Assembly: GCF_035593265.1 (NCBI RefSeq)
Contig: NZ_CP141614.1
Coordinates: 1,736,001-1,800,000 of the forward strand
DNA: 64,000 nt
Origin: Limnochorda sp. LNt
GTDB lineage: Bacteria; Bacillota; Limnochordia; Limnochordales; Geochordaceae
Direction of reading: 5' to 3'
Part shown: positions 34,949 to 42,273 of the stretch, in pieces
Numbering within the stretch: position 1 is the stretch's first letter
Layout of the letters: each line of letters begins with the position of its first letter
Notes under the pieces: model-generated
Database searches by the model: none
What the model was told of the DNA's origin: nothing
The model's input: only the letters and a program-made list of their open reading frames with translations
Translations under genes and position numbers: made by a program

Positions 34949-36100
34949 TCACGCCCGGGCGGAGGCCTCGACGGGGCTAGTATGCCCCCCGGCCGGCGAG
35001 CCCTTGACGGCCCGTCCGATGAGACCGCCTCCCAGGACGGTGTCGCCGTCGTACCAGACGACGGACTGCCCCGGCGTGACGGCCCACTGGGGCTCGTCGA
35101 ACCGGCACCGCACCCGTCGCGCCCCGGCGTCGACGGGCTCGATGACGGCCGGCGCCTGCGGCGCGTTGCGCCGGATGCGGGCCTGCACCCGGCGGGGGCC
35201 GTCGAGCCCGGGGATGGCGACCCAGTTGATGGCCCCTGCCTCGAGCCCCTCGGCCCGAGCCTCGTCGCGCTCGCCCACGACGACCCGGTTGCTCACCGGG
35301 TCCAGGTCCACCACGTACAGCGGCCGTCCCACCGCCAGCCCCAGTCCCTTGCGCTGACCGATGGTGAAGAAGGCCACGCCCGGGTGCTCTCCCAGCACCT
35401 GCCCTCGGGTGTCGACGATGAGCCCCGGCCGCAGGGCGTCGGGGACCTGTTCGCGCAGGTAGCGGCGGTAGTCGTCGTCGGGGATGAAGCAGATCTCCTG
35501 GCTCTCGGGCTTGTAGGCCACGGGAAGCCGGCGGGCCCGCGCCAGCTCCCGTACCTCCTCTTTGGTGTACGGCGCCAGGGGGAAGCGCACGCGGCTCAGC
35601 TGCTCCTGGGTGAGGGGCCACAGGGCGTAGGTCTGATCCTTGCGCAGGTCCCGAGGACGCATCAGCTGCCAGCGCCCGGTCTGCGGGTCGCGCTCCACCC
35701 GCGCATAGTGGCCCGTCGCCACCGCCTCGGCGCCGAGTTGCAGAGCCCGCTGCAGCAAGGCGCCGAACTTGACGTACTCGTTGCACCAGACGCAAGGGTT
35801 GGGCGTCTGGCCCTGGACGTAGCTGCGGGCGAACGGCTCCATGACCGTCTGCCGGAAGAGCTCCTGGAAGTCGAAGACGTAGTACGGGATGCCGAGCCGG
35901 TCGGCCACGCGCCGCGCATCGTCGACCGCGTCCACCGAGCAGCAGCCCACGTGGCGCCCGGGCGGCTTGATGCCGTCGGGCCATATCTGGAGGGTCACCC
36001 CGATGACCTCCCAACCCTGCTCCACCAGCAGGGCAGCGGCCACCGAGCTGTCGACCCCCCCGCTCATCGCGACCACGATGCGGTGCCGGCCTTCGCTCAT
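34949..36100 (-). CDS. mnmA: tRNA 2-thiouridylase MnmA
   Basis: 383 residues from ATG at 36100 (ATGA overlap with the upstream desulfurase stop). It makes s2U34 in tRNA Lys/Glu/Gln. The PP-loop is VVAMSGGVDSSVAAALL (SGGVDSS at 13-19). The catalytic Cys pair lies in TPNPCVWCNEYVKFG and KPESQEICFIPDDDY; VAFFTIGQRKGLG is another hallmark. Sulfur would come from the coupled cysteine desulfurase. Confidence 0.97.
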   Translation of the reverse strand: MSEGRHRIVVAMSGGVDSSVAAALLVEQGWEVIGVTLQIWPDGIKPPGRHVGCCSVDAVDDARRVADRLGIPYYVFDFQELFRQTVMEPFARSYVQGQTPNPCVWCNEYVKFGALLQRALQLGAEAVATGHYARVERDPQTGRWQLMRPRDLRKDQTYALWPLTQEQLSRVRFPLAPYTKEEVRELARARRLPVAYKPESQEICFIPDDDYRRYLREQVPDALRPGLIVDTRGQVLGEHPGVAFFTIGQRKGLGLAVGRPLYVVDLDPVSNRVVVGERDEARAEGLEAGAINWVAIPGLDGPRRVQARIRRNAPQAPAVIEPVDAGARRVRCRFDEPQWAVTPGQSVVWYDGDTVLGGGLIGRAVKGSPAGGHTSPVEASARA

Positions 36101-37320
36101 GGCGTCGTCACCCCGACCCGACGGACACGGCTGGGGCCCGCCCCCCGCAGGCGCTGGATCGCCGCCGCCATCCGGGCCGCCGCCTCGTCCATCTCCTCGA
36201 GGGTGTTGGTCACGCCGACGCTGACGCGGATGGACGACCGGACGCGCTCGGGCTCCAGGCCCATGGCCTGCAGCACGTGCGACGGACGCATCGACCCCGA
36301 CGAGCAGGCCGCCCCGTAGGAGCAGGCGACGCCCGCCATGTCCAGCTCGACGAGCAGCGCCTCGGCCTCGACGCCAGCCACGTGGAGGCTCACCAACCCC
36401 GGGCTGCGCACGGCGTCGGCCGAGTTGAGATCGACCGGCTGCTCCAACAGCTCCGACAGCCGCCCCAGCAACCGGCTCTCCAACCGGCGCTTGTGGGCCT
36501 CGATGGCTGCCCGCTCGGCGCGGGCCCAGTCCAGCGCAGCGGCGAGGGCGACGATGCCGACGACGTTTTCGGTGCCGGGGCGCAGCCCCCGCTCCTGCCC
36601 GCCCCCGTGCCACAGCGGCTCGAACGGGACCCCCCGCCGCACGTACAGGACCCCCGCGCCCGGCAGACCTCCCATCTTGTGGGCCGAAAGGGTCATGAGA
36701 TCGCAGCCGAGGGCGTCCACCTCCAGCTGCTCCACGAAGGGGGCCTGCACGGCGTCGCTCATCATCAGGGCGCCGGCCCGGTGGGCCACCTCGGCCACCG
36801 CCGGCACGGGCTGCAGGGTGCCCACCTCGTTGTTGACCAGCATCAGGGCCACCACGGCCGGGCGCTCGCCGCGGGCGGTCAGCCGGCCGATGGCCTGCTC
36901 CACGGCGCCCGCCTCGACGCGGCCGGTCCGGTCGCACGGCGCCCGCTCGACCGCGAAGCCCTCCCGCTCCAGGGCGGCCGCCGTCTCCAGCACCGCATGG
37001 TGCTCGATCGCGCTCACCACGACGCCCCGGCGGCCATGCTCACGCCGCATGGCCCGTGCCGCGCCCACGAGCCCGAGGCTGTCGGCCTCGGTCCCGCCGG
37101 AGGTAAAGACGACCTCGCCCGGGCTGGCACCCAGCCGTGACGCCACGGTGTCACGGGCGTCGTCCAGCAGGGCGCGGACACGCCTCCCGGGTCGGTGAGG
37201 GCTCGACGGATTGGCCCCGATGCGCCCGGGCTCCAGCAGCGCCCTCACCGCCTCCAGGGCGGCCGGGCAGGGCGGCGTGGTCGCCGCGTGGTCGAGGTAG
37301 ATGACGTCGACGGGCTTCAC
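36097..37320 (-). CDS. Cysteine desulfurase (NifS/IscS class)
   Basis: 407 residues from GTG at 37320. Upstream in-frame codons lie above the predicted RNA start (about 37333), so this start is favoured. PLP-enzyme motifs are YLDHAATTPPCPAALEAV, FTSGGTEADSLGLVGAA, VVVSAIEHHAVLETA, LSAHKMGGLPGAGVLYVR (PLP Lys) and SYGAACSSGSMRPSHVL (catalytic Cys). It supplies persulfide sulfur, here most likely to MnmA. In other Firmicutes an Rrf2 regulator (CymR/IscR) and iscU often flank it; neither is here. Confidence 0.93.
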   Translation of the reverse strand: MKPVDVIYLDHAATTPPCPAALEAVRALLEPGRIGANPSSPHRPGRRVRALLDDARDTVASRLGASPGEVVFTSGGTEADSLGLVGAARAMRREHGRRGVVVSAIEHHAVLETAAALEREGFAVERAPCDRTGRVEAGAVEQAIGRLTARGERPAVVALMLVNNEVGTLQPVPAVAEVAHRAGALMMSDAVQAPFVEQLEVDALGCDLMTLSAHKMGGLPGAGVLYVRRGVPFEPLWHGGGQERGLRPGTENVVGIVALAAALDWARAERAAIEAHKRRLESRLLGRLSELLEQPVDLNSADAVRSPGLVSLHVAGVEAEALLVELDMAGVACSYGAACSSGSMRPSHVLQAMGLEPERVRSSIRVSVGVTNTLEEMDEAAARMAAAIQRLRGAGPSRVRRVGVTTP

Positions 37321-37339
37321 GGCACCGGACCACCGCTCC

Positions 37340-37369
37340 ACCTTAGCACACCCGTTTTAACGGTGTCAA
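37340..37369 (-). promoter_or_regulatory. Sigma-A promoter with internal inverted repeat upstream of the desulfurase
   Basis: Minus strand: TTGACA (37369-37364), 18-base spacer, TAAGGT (37345-37340). The spacer holds an imperfect palindrome, ACACCGTT-aa-AACGGGTGT, positioned like a repressor operator. The leader would be about 13 bases. The -35 overlaps the T-run of the rarA terminator. Confidence 0.65.
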
Positions 37370-37392
37370 AAAGCGGCGGCGGGCCGCGCCGC
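37368..37392 (-). terminator. rarA: Intrinsic terminator of rarA
   Basis: Starts directly after the rarA TAA: stem GCGGCG/CGCCGC (37392-37387 and 37378-37373), then TTTTT (37372-37368). The T-run is also the start of the next promoter's -35. Confidence 0.8.
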
Positions 37393-38808
37393 TTACGCCT
37401 CGTGGGCGGGGTCCCGACCCTGTCCGGACTCGCCGCGCCGCTCCAGCAGCTGCCGGTAGAGTCGGGGCTCGTCGCCCTGGTCGCTCGGGCGGTAGTAGCG
37501 GCGGCCTCGGAGCGCCTCGGGGAGGTACGCCTGCGCCACCCAGTGCCCGGGGAAGTCGTGGGGATACAGGTAGTCGCGCCCGTGGCCCATCCGGGCCGCG
37601 TCTCGATGAGCGTCCTTGAGGTGATCGGGCACCTCCTGCTGGCCGAGTCGCTCCAGGTCGGCCAGCGCCTCGAAGTAGGCACCCGTCGAGTTGCTCTTGG
37701 GGGCCAGCGCGAGGTAGAGGGTGGCCAGGGCCAGGTGATATTGCGCCTCCGGCAGCCCCACCCACTCCAGTGCCCGTGCACAGGCGGCCGTCACCACCAC
37801 CGCCTGAGGGTCGGCCAGTCCCACGTCCTCGGCCGCCAGGATCAGCAGCCGGCGCATGACGAAGCGCGGATCCTCGCCCGCCCGCATCATGCGGGCCAGC
37901 CAGAAGAGCGCCGCGTCCGGATCCGAGCCCCGCACCGACTTGATGAAGGCCGAGATGGTGTCGTAGTGCTCGTCACCCGTGCGGTCGTAGCGCGGGGAGC
38001 GCCGCTGCATGGCATGGCGGGCCCGTTGCAGGTCCACGACCGCTGGCCCCGCCTCGCCGCCTTCGCGGCCGCATCGCTCCTGCATGGCCGCACCGACCGC
38101 CATCTCCAGGGCGTTGAGCGCGTTGCGGGCGTCGCCCTCGGCTGCCGCCGCGAGGTAGTCCAGGGCCTCGGAGGTGATCTGCACGGGCATCCGCCCGAGG
38201 CCGCGCTCCGGATCCGACAGGGCCCGCTCCAGGATCTGCCGCACGTGGTGAGGTTCCAGCGGGCGCAGCTGCAACACCCGCGCCCGGGAGAGCAGCGGCC
38301 CCACCACCTCGAAGAAGGGGTTTTCGGTCGTGGCGCCCACCAGCACCACGGTACCGTCCTCGACGTGGGGGAGCAGGGCGTCCTGCTGGGCCCGGTTGAA
38401 CCGGTGGATCTCGTCGACGAAGAGGATGGTGCGGCGCCCGGCCGCCCGTCGCCGCCGCGCCTCCGCCACCACCCGGCGGATGTCGGCCACCCCGGCCAGC
38501 ACGGCGCTGAGGGTCTCGAAGTGCGCTCGGGTGGAGCGTGCGATGATGGCGGCCAGGCTGGTCTTGCCGCTGCCGGGCGGGCCCCAGAGGATGATGGAGT
38601 GGGTGAGCCCGTCCGACTCGATGGCCCGGCGCAGGGGCGTGCCGGGCCCCACCAGGTGCTCCTGGCCCACCAGCTCGTCGAGGCTGCGCGGCCGCATCCG
38701 GGCCGCCAGTGGCGTGCCCCGGGTCGAGGCGTCGGCGGGCACGCCCGAAGGAGGATGGCCGAAGAGGCCCCCCTGCTCGCCCACGGCTCCGTCGTGGCCC
38801 GTCGTCAA
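37393..38808 (-). CDS. rarA: Replication-associated recombination ATPase RarA/MgsA
   Basis: About 471 residues from TTG at 38808 (GTG at 38784 is also possible; homology begins near LFGHPPSG). AAA+ motifs: ILWGPPGSGKTSLAAIIA (Walker A), RRTILFVDEIHRFNRAQQDA (Walker B), VLVGATTENPFFEVVGPLLS (sensor 1). The C-terminal tetramerisation domain has HYDTISAFIKSVRGSDPDAA and YLYPHDFPGHWV. It acts at stalled replication forks. It is preceded by a separate RNA gene with its own terminator. Confidence 0.95.
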   Translation of the reverse strand: MTTGHDGAVGEQGGLFGHPPSGVPADASTRGTPLAARMRPRSLDELVGQEHLVGPGTPLRRAIESDGLTHSIILWGPPGSGKTSLAAIIARSTRAHFETLSAVLAGVADIRRVVAEARRRRAAGRRTILFVDEIHRFNRAQQDALLPHVEDGTVVLVGATTENPFFEVVGPLLSRARVLQLRPLEPHHVRQILERALSDPERGLGRMPVQITSEALDYLAAAAEGDARNALNALEMAVGAAMQERCGREGGEAGPAVVDLQRARHAMQRRSPRYDRTGDEHYDTISAFIKSVRGSDPDAALFWLARMMRAGEDPRFVMRRLLILAAEDVGLADPQAVVVTAACARALEWVGLPEAQYHLALATLYLALAPKSNSTGAYFEALADLERLGQQEVPDHLKDAHRDAARMGHGRDYLYPHDFPGHWVAQAYLPEALRGRRYYRPSDQGDEPRLYRQLLERRGESGQGRDPAHEA

Positions 38809-38845
38809 GCCCGCCTCGCCGCCGTCCCCTCCACCGGGTCCAGGC

Positions 38846-38869
38846 AAAAACCCCGCCGTGCCGCTGGGG
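38846..38869 (-). terminator. Intrinsic terminator of the 6S-like RNA
   Basis: GC-rich stem (CCCC/GGGG with inner CG/CG, 38869-38851) followed by five T on the minus strand (38850-38846). It closes the RNA unit about 40 bases before the rarA start. Confidence 0.75.
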
Positions 38870-39074
38870 CTACCCGTGGATGAACCCGGCGCTCTGCAAG
38901 GTGGGTGCCCTCCTGCGGGTTTGCGGGCTACTGCCACCCAAGGCGTCGGCAGCCTGCCCTCCGCCCGCAGAGCCCGAGCTCCCCATGTGATGGTGTTGGC
39001 TCATCACGTTAGGTAGCTTCACCACGAACACGGCAGGGCCGTCATCGTTGCCCGCTCGTGGGGCTCCCGAAGCC
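38846..39074 (-). ncRNA. ssrS: Candidate 6S RNA
   Basis: A self-contained unit between aspS and rarA: sigma-A promoter (39081-39110), about 229 bases, terminator. The RNA folds into an extended arm: GCTCTGC pairs with GCAGAGC, enclosing GCGGGC/GCCCGC and CTGCC/GGCAG. The 3' strand between the two outer stems (containing AGGAGGGCACCCACC) is unpaired or forms a small hairpin, like the large asymmetric bubble of 6S RNA. Extra hairpins (GTGATG/CATCAC, CCACGA/TCGTGG) lie on the 5' side. In B. subtilis the 6S RNA gene bsrA lies in the same aspS-rarA neighbourhood. 6S RNA binds sigma-A holoenzyme. An unrelated sRNA cannot be excluded; a 71-codon open frame here looks accidental. Confidence 0.6.
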
Positions 39075-39080
39075 GGCCTC

Positions 39081-39110
39081 ATCATATCACACGGCCGAAC
39101 GCGCCAGCAA
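39081..39110 (-). promoter_or_regulatory. Promoter of the 6S-like RNA
   Basis: Minus strand: TTGCTG (39110-39105), 18-base spacer, TGA then TATGAT (39086-39081), giving a -35, an extended -10 and a near-consensus -10. Predicted start near 39074. Confidence 0.7.
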
Positions 39111-39141
39111 GGCGTCCCGGGGTGGCCCCGCTGACCGCAGC

Positions 39142-40938
39142 TCAGCCCTGCACCGGTACCGTGGGGCGGATGTGGGCTTCGCGGAGCTGCCGCTCCGAGA
39201 TGGGTGCGGGGGCGCCGGTCAGGGGGCAGATGGCCTGGGCCGTCTTGGGGAAAGCGATGACGTCACGGATGGTGTCGCGCCCGGCCAGCAGCATGACGAC
39301 CCGGTCCAGCCCCAACGCGATGCCGCCATGGGGCGGCGGCCCGTACTCGAAGGCCTCCAGCAGGAAGCCGAACTGGCGGCGCGCCTCCTGCTCGTCGAGC
39401 CCCAGCACGGCGAAGAGCCGCTGCTGCACACCGCGGTCGTGGATGCGGATGCTCCCGCCGCCCAGCTCCACCCCGTTGAGCACCAGGTCGTACGCGCGAG
39501 CCCTCACGCCGCCCGGGTCCGCCTCCAGGCGGTCCAGATCGTCGGGCCTCGGCGACGTGAACGGGTGGTGGCGGGCCTGCCACCGGCCCTCCTCGTCGCT
39601 CCACTCCAGCAGGGGGAAGTCGACGACCCAGCACAGCGCCCACTGGTCCTGGGGGATGGCGCCGTGGGCCTGCGCCACCTCCAGACGGGCGCGCCCCAGC
39701 GCCGTCGCGGCCCGCTCCTCCTCGTCAGCGGTGACCAAGATCCAGCCCGCCGACTCCTGCGCCGCCAGCTCCAGCAGCGCCTGCCTCTCTCGCTCGCCCA
39801 GGTGACGGGCGACGGGCGAGCGCAGCTCGCCTCCCTGCACGACCGCCCACGTCAGGCCCTTGAGACCCAGCTGCGGCGCCCTTTCCACCCATTCGTCGAG
39901 CTCGCGCCTGGAGAGGCTCAGCGTGGCGGGCAGCGTCAGCGCCTTGACCCGCTGGCCCCTCGCCACCGCCTCTGCGAAGATGCGGTAGGAGCTGCCCTCG
40001 AAGGCTGCCGTCAGGTCGTGGAGCCGCCCCGGCGCCCGCAGGTCCGGCTTGTCGGAGCCATAGCGGGACATGGCCTCGGCGTAGGACAGCCGGGGCAGCG
40101 GCAGCGACAGACGGATCCCCAGCAACTCCTCGAACAGCCGCGCCATCAGACCCTCGGTGAGGCTCAAGACGTCCTCCTCGTCCACGAAGGCCATCTCGAC
40201 GTCGAGCTGGGTGAACTCGGGCTGGCGGTCCGCCCGCAGGTCCTCGTCACGGAAGCAGCGAGCGATCTGGTAGTAACGGTCCAGCCCGGCCACCATCAGC
40301 AGCTGCTTGAACAGCTGGGGCGACTGGGGGAGCGCGTAGAAGTGACCGGGATGAAGGCGTGACGGCACCACGAAGTCGCGGGCCCCCTCCGGGGTGGAGC
40401 GCGTCAGCATGGGGGTCTCGACCTCGACGAAGCCGTGCTCGTCCATGTAGCCGCGGATGATCGCGTTGACCCGATGCCGCAGGCGCAGCAGCTCGAGCAT
40501 CCCGGGCCGCCGCAGGTCCAGGTAGCGATAGCGCAGCCGCAGCGCCTCGTCCACGTCCGTCTTCTGATCCACCGGGAAGGGCGGCGTGGCCGACGCGCTG
40601 TAGCGGATCAGCCGGCTCGCCACCACCTCCACCGCACCCGTGGCCAGGTTGGGGTTTTCCATCCCGGGCAGGCGGCGGCGCACCTCGCCGGCCACCCCGA
40701 TGCAGTCCTCGCTGCGCAGGCGCTCGGCCAGCGCGAAGACCTCCCGACCGGCGTCGGGGGTGACCACCACCTGGACGATGCCGCTGCGATCCCGCAAGTC
40801 GATGAAGATGAGCCCGCCGTGGTCCCGGCGCCGCAACACCCAACCGTCGAGCCCCACGACCTGCCCGGCGTGCTGCTCCCGCAGCGTGCCCGCCTCGTGC
40901 GTCCGCTTCAAGAGGGTGCCGTAGCCCTGCTCCGCCAT
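39142..40938 (-). CDS. aspS: Aspartyl-tRNA synthetase, probably non-discriminating
   Basis: 598 residues from ATG at 40938 (GAGGAGAGA upstream). The N-terminal OB domain has LDGWVLRRRDHGGLIFIDLR, class II motif 2 has CFRDEDLRADRQPEFTQLDV, motif 3 has GGIALGLDRVVMLLAG, and a GAD insertion domain lies in the middle. His40 in RRDHGG is the residue seen in non-discriminating bacterial AspRS, while discriminating enzymes such as E. coli have Leu. That would imply tRNA-dependent Asn synthesis through GatCAB. The 5' end overlaps hisS by 31 bases. Confidence 0.97.
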   Translation of the reverse strand: MAEQGYGTLLKRTHEAGTLREQHAGQVVGLDGWVLRRRDHGGLIFIDLRDRSGIVQVVVTPDAGREVFALAERLRSEDCIGVAGEVRRRLPGMENPNLATGAVEVVASRLIRYSASATPPFPVDQKTDVDEALRLRYRYLDLRRPGMLELLRLRHRVNAIIRGYMDEHGFVEVETPMLTRSTPEGARDFVVPSRLHPGHFYALPQSPQLFKQLLMVAGLDRYYQIARCFRDEDLRADRQPEFTQLDVEMAFVDEEDVLSLTEGLMARLFEELLGIRLSLPLPRLSYAEAMSRYGSDKPDLRAPGRLHDLTAAFEGSSYRIFAEAVARGQRVKALTLPATLSLSRRELDEWVERAPQLGLKGLTWAVVQGGELRSPVARHLGERERQALLELAAQESAGWILVTADEEERAATALGRARLEVAQAHGAIPQDQWALCWVVDFPLLEWSDEEGRWQARHHPFTSPRPDDLDRLEADPGGVRARAYDLVLNGVELGGGSIRIHDRGVQQRLFAVLGLDEQEARRQFGFLLEAFEYGPPPHGGIALGLDRVVMLLAGRDTIRDVIAFPKTAQAICPLTGAPAPISERQLREAHIRPTVPVQG

Positions 40939-42236
40939 GGCTCTCTCCTCGAATCCGTCTCCTCCGTCGCCAGCCATCTCGCCAGGAGCGCGTCGATCCC
41001 GTCGGCCGACACCTGCTCCTGCTGCCCGGTGCCGAGATGCCGCACCACGTAGGGCCTCGCCGCCTCGTCTTTGCCCTGGTCGCCGCCTACGATGACCGCG
41101 ACCCGGGCGCCCGCCCGGTCGGCCAGCTTGAGCTGCGCCTTGAGGCTGCGCCCCTGGTAGTCGACGTCGGCCCGCAGGCCGGCGCGCCGCAGGCGGTACA
41201 GCAGCCGCAGCGCCTCCTCGCGCCCGCCCTCGCCCTCGGAGGCCACGAAGACGTCGAGCCAGCCCGGCTCCTCCAGCGGCTCGCCCGCCTCCGAGGCGGC
41301 CAGCAGGGCCCGCTCCATGCCCGAGGCGAAGCCGACCCCGGGCGTCGGCTTGCCGCCCAGGGTCTCCACCAGTCCGTCGTAGCGCCCGCCGCCGGCGACC
41401 GCGTTTTGCGCGCCCAGGTCCTCCGACAGCACCTCGAAGACGGTGCGGGTGTAGTAGTCGAAGCCTCTCACCAGCCGGAAGTCCAGCACGTGCGGCACCT
41501 CCAGCCGGTCCAGGTGCGCGCGCAGCGCATCGAAGTGCGCCCGGCACTGGTCGCACAGCGAGTCGACCGCGTTCGGCGCGTCCTGGGTCACCTCCCGGCA
41601 GGAGGGCACCTTGCAGTCGAGCACCCGCAGGGGGCTCCGCTCGAGGCGCCGCTGGCAGCTCTCGCACAGCTGGTCGGCCCTGGGACGCAGGTAGGCCAGC
41701 AGGCGCTCGCGGTAGACGGGGCGGCACCGCGGACAGCCGATGCTGTTGAGGTGCACCTCGAAGCGCCGCAGCCCCATCCGGCGGAAGATTTCGATGGGCA
41801 GGACGATGACCTCGGCGTCGAGGGCGGGGTCGGCCGAACCCAGCGCCTCGGCCCCTATCTGGTAGTGCTGGCGGAGCCGCCCGGCCTGGGGCCGCTCGTA
41901 GCGAAACATGGGGCCGATGTAGAAGACCTTGACCGGCTGCGGCCACAGGTGCATGCCGTGCTCGATGTAGGCACGCGCCACCGGCGCCGTCCCCTCGGGA
42001 CGCAGCGTGATGCTCCGCCCCGAGCGGTCCTCGAAGGTGTACATCTCCTTCTCGACGACGTCGGTGGCCTCTCCCACGCCCCGGCTGAAGAGCTCCGTGT
42101 GCTCGAAGATGGGCGTGCGGATCTCCCGGTATCCGAAGGAGGTCATCACCTCGCGGGTGATGGCCTCCAGGCGCAACCAGGCCGCCGACCGGCCCGGCAA
42201 GACGTCCTGTGTCCCACGGGGCGCCTTCATCTCCAT
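40908..42236 (-). CDS. hisS: Histidyl-tRNA synthetase
   Basis: 442 residues from ATG at 42236 (ATG at 42230 is equally possible). Class II motifs: APRGTQDVLPGRSAAWLRLE, TLRPEGTAPVARAYIEH, GPMFRYERPQAGRLRQHYQI, and LVRGFDYYTRTVFEVL and AVAGGGRYDGLVETLGG (His-A and motif 3). Four Cys in IGCPRCRP and CESCQRR form a probable zinc knuckle, as in many Firmicute HisRS. Confidence 0.97.
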   Translation of the reverse strand: MEMKAPRGTQDVLPGRSAAWLRLEAITREVMTSFGYREIRTPIFEHTELFSRGVGEATDVVEKEMYTFEDRSGRSITLRPEGTAPVARAYIEHGMHLWPQPVKVFYIGPMFRYERPQAGRLRQHYQIGAEALGSADPALDAEVIVLPIEIFRRMGLRRFEVHLNSIGCPRCRPVYRERLLAYLRPRADQLCESCQRRLERSPLRVLDCKVPSCREVTQDAPNAVDSLCDQCRAHFDALRAHLDRLEVPHVLDFRLVRGFDYYTRTVFEVLSEDLGAQNAVAGGGRYDGLVETLGGKPTPGVGFASGMERALLAASEAGEPLEEPGWLDVFVASEGEGGREEALRLLYRLRRAGLRADVDYQGRSLKAQLKLADRAGARVAVIVGGDQGKDEAARPYVVRHLGTGQQEQVSADGIDALLARWLATEETDSRREPWRSRATAPS

Positions 42237-42273
42237 GGTGCCCGGCGTCGCTTCCCTTCGGTGGATGAGACGG

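Noticed and set aside
38870-39085. 71-codon ORF within the aspS-rarA gap
   Set aside because: It begins within the promoter of the RNA unit (its ATG overlaps the -10), has no SD, and overlaps the paired RNA structure.
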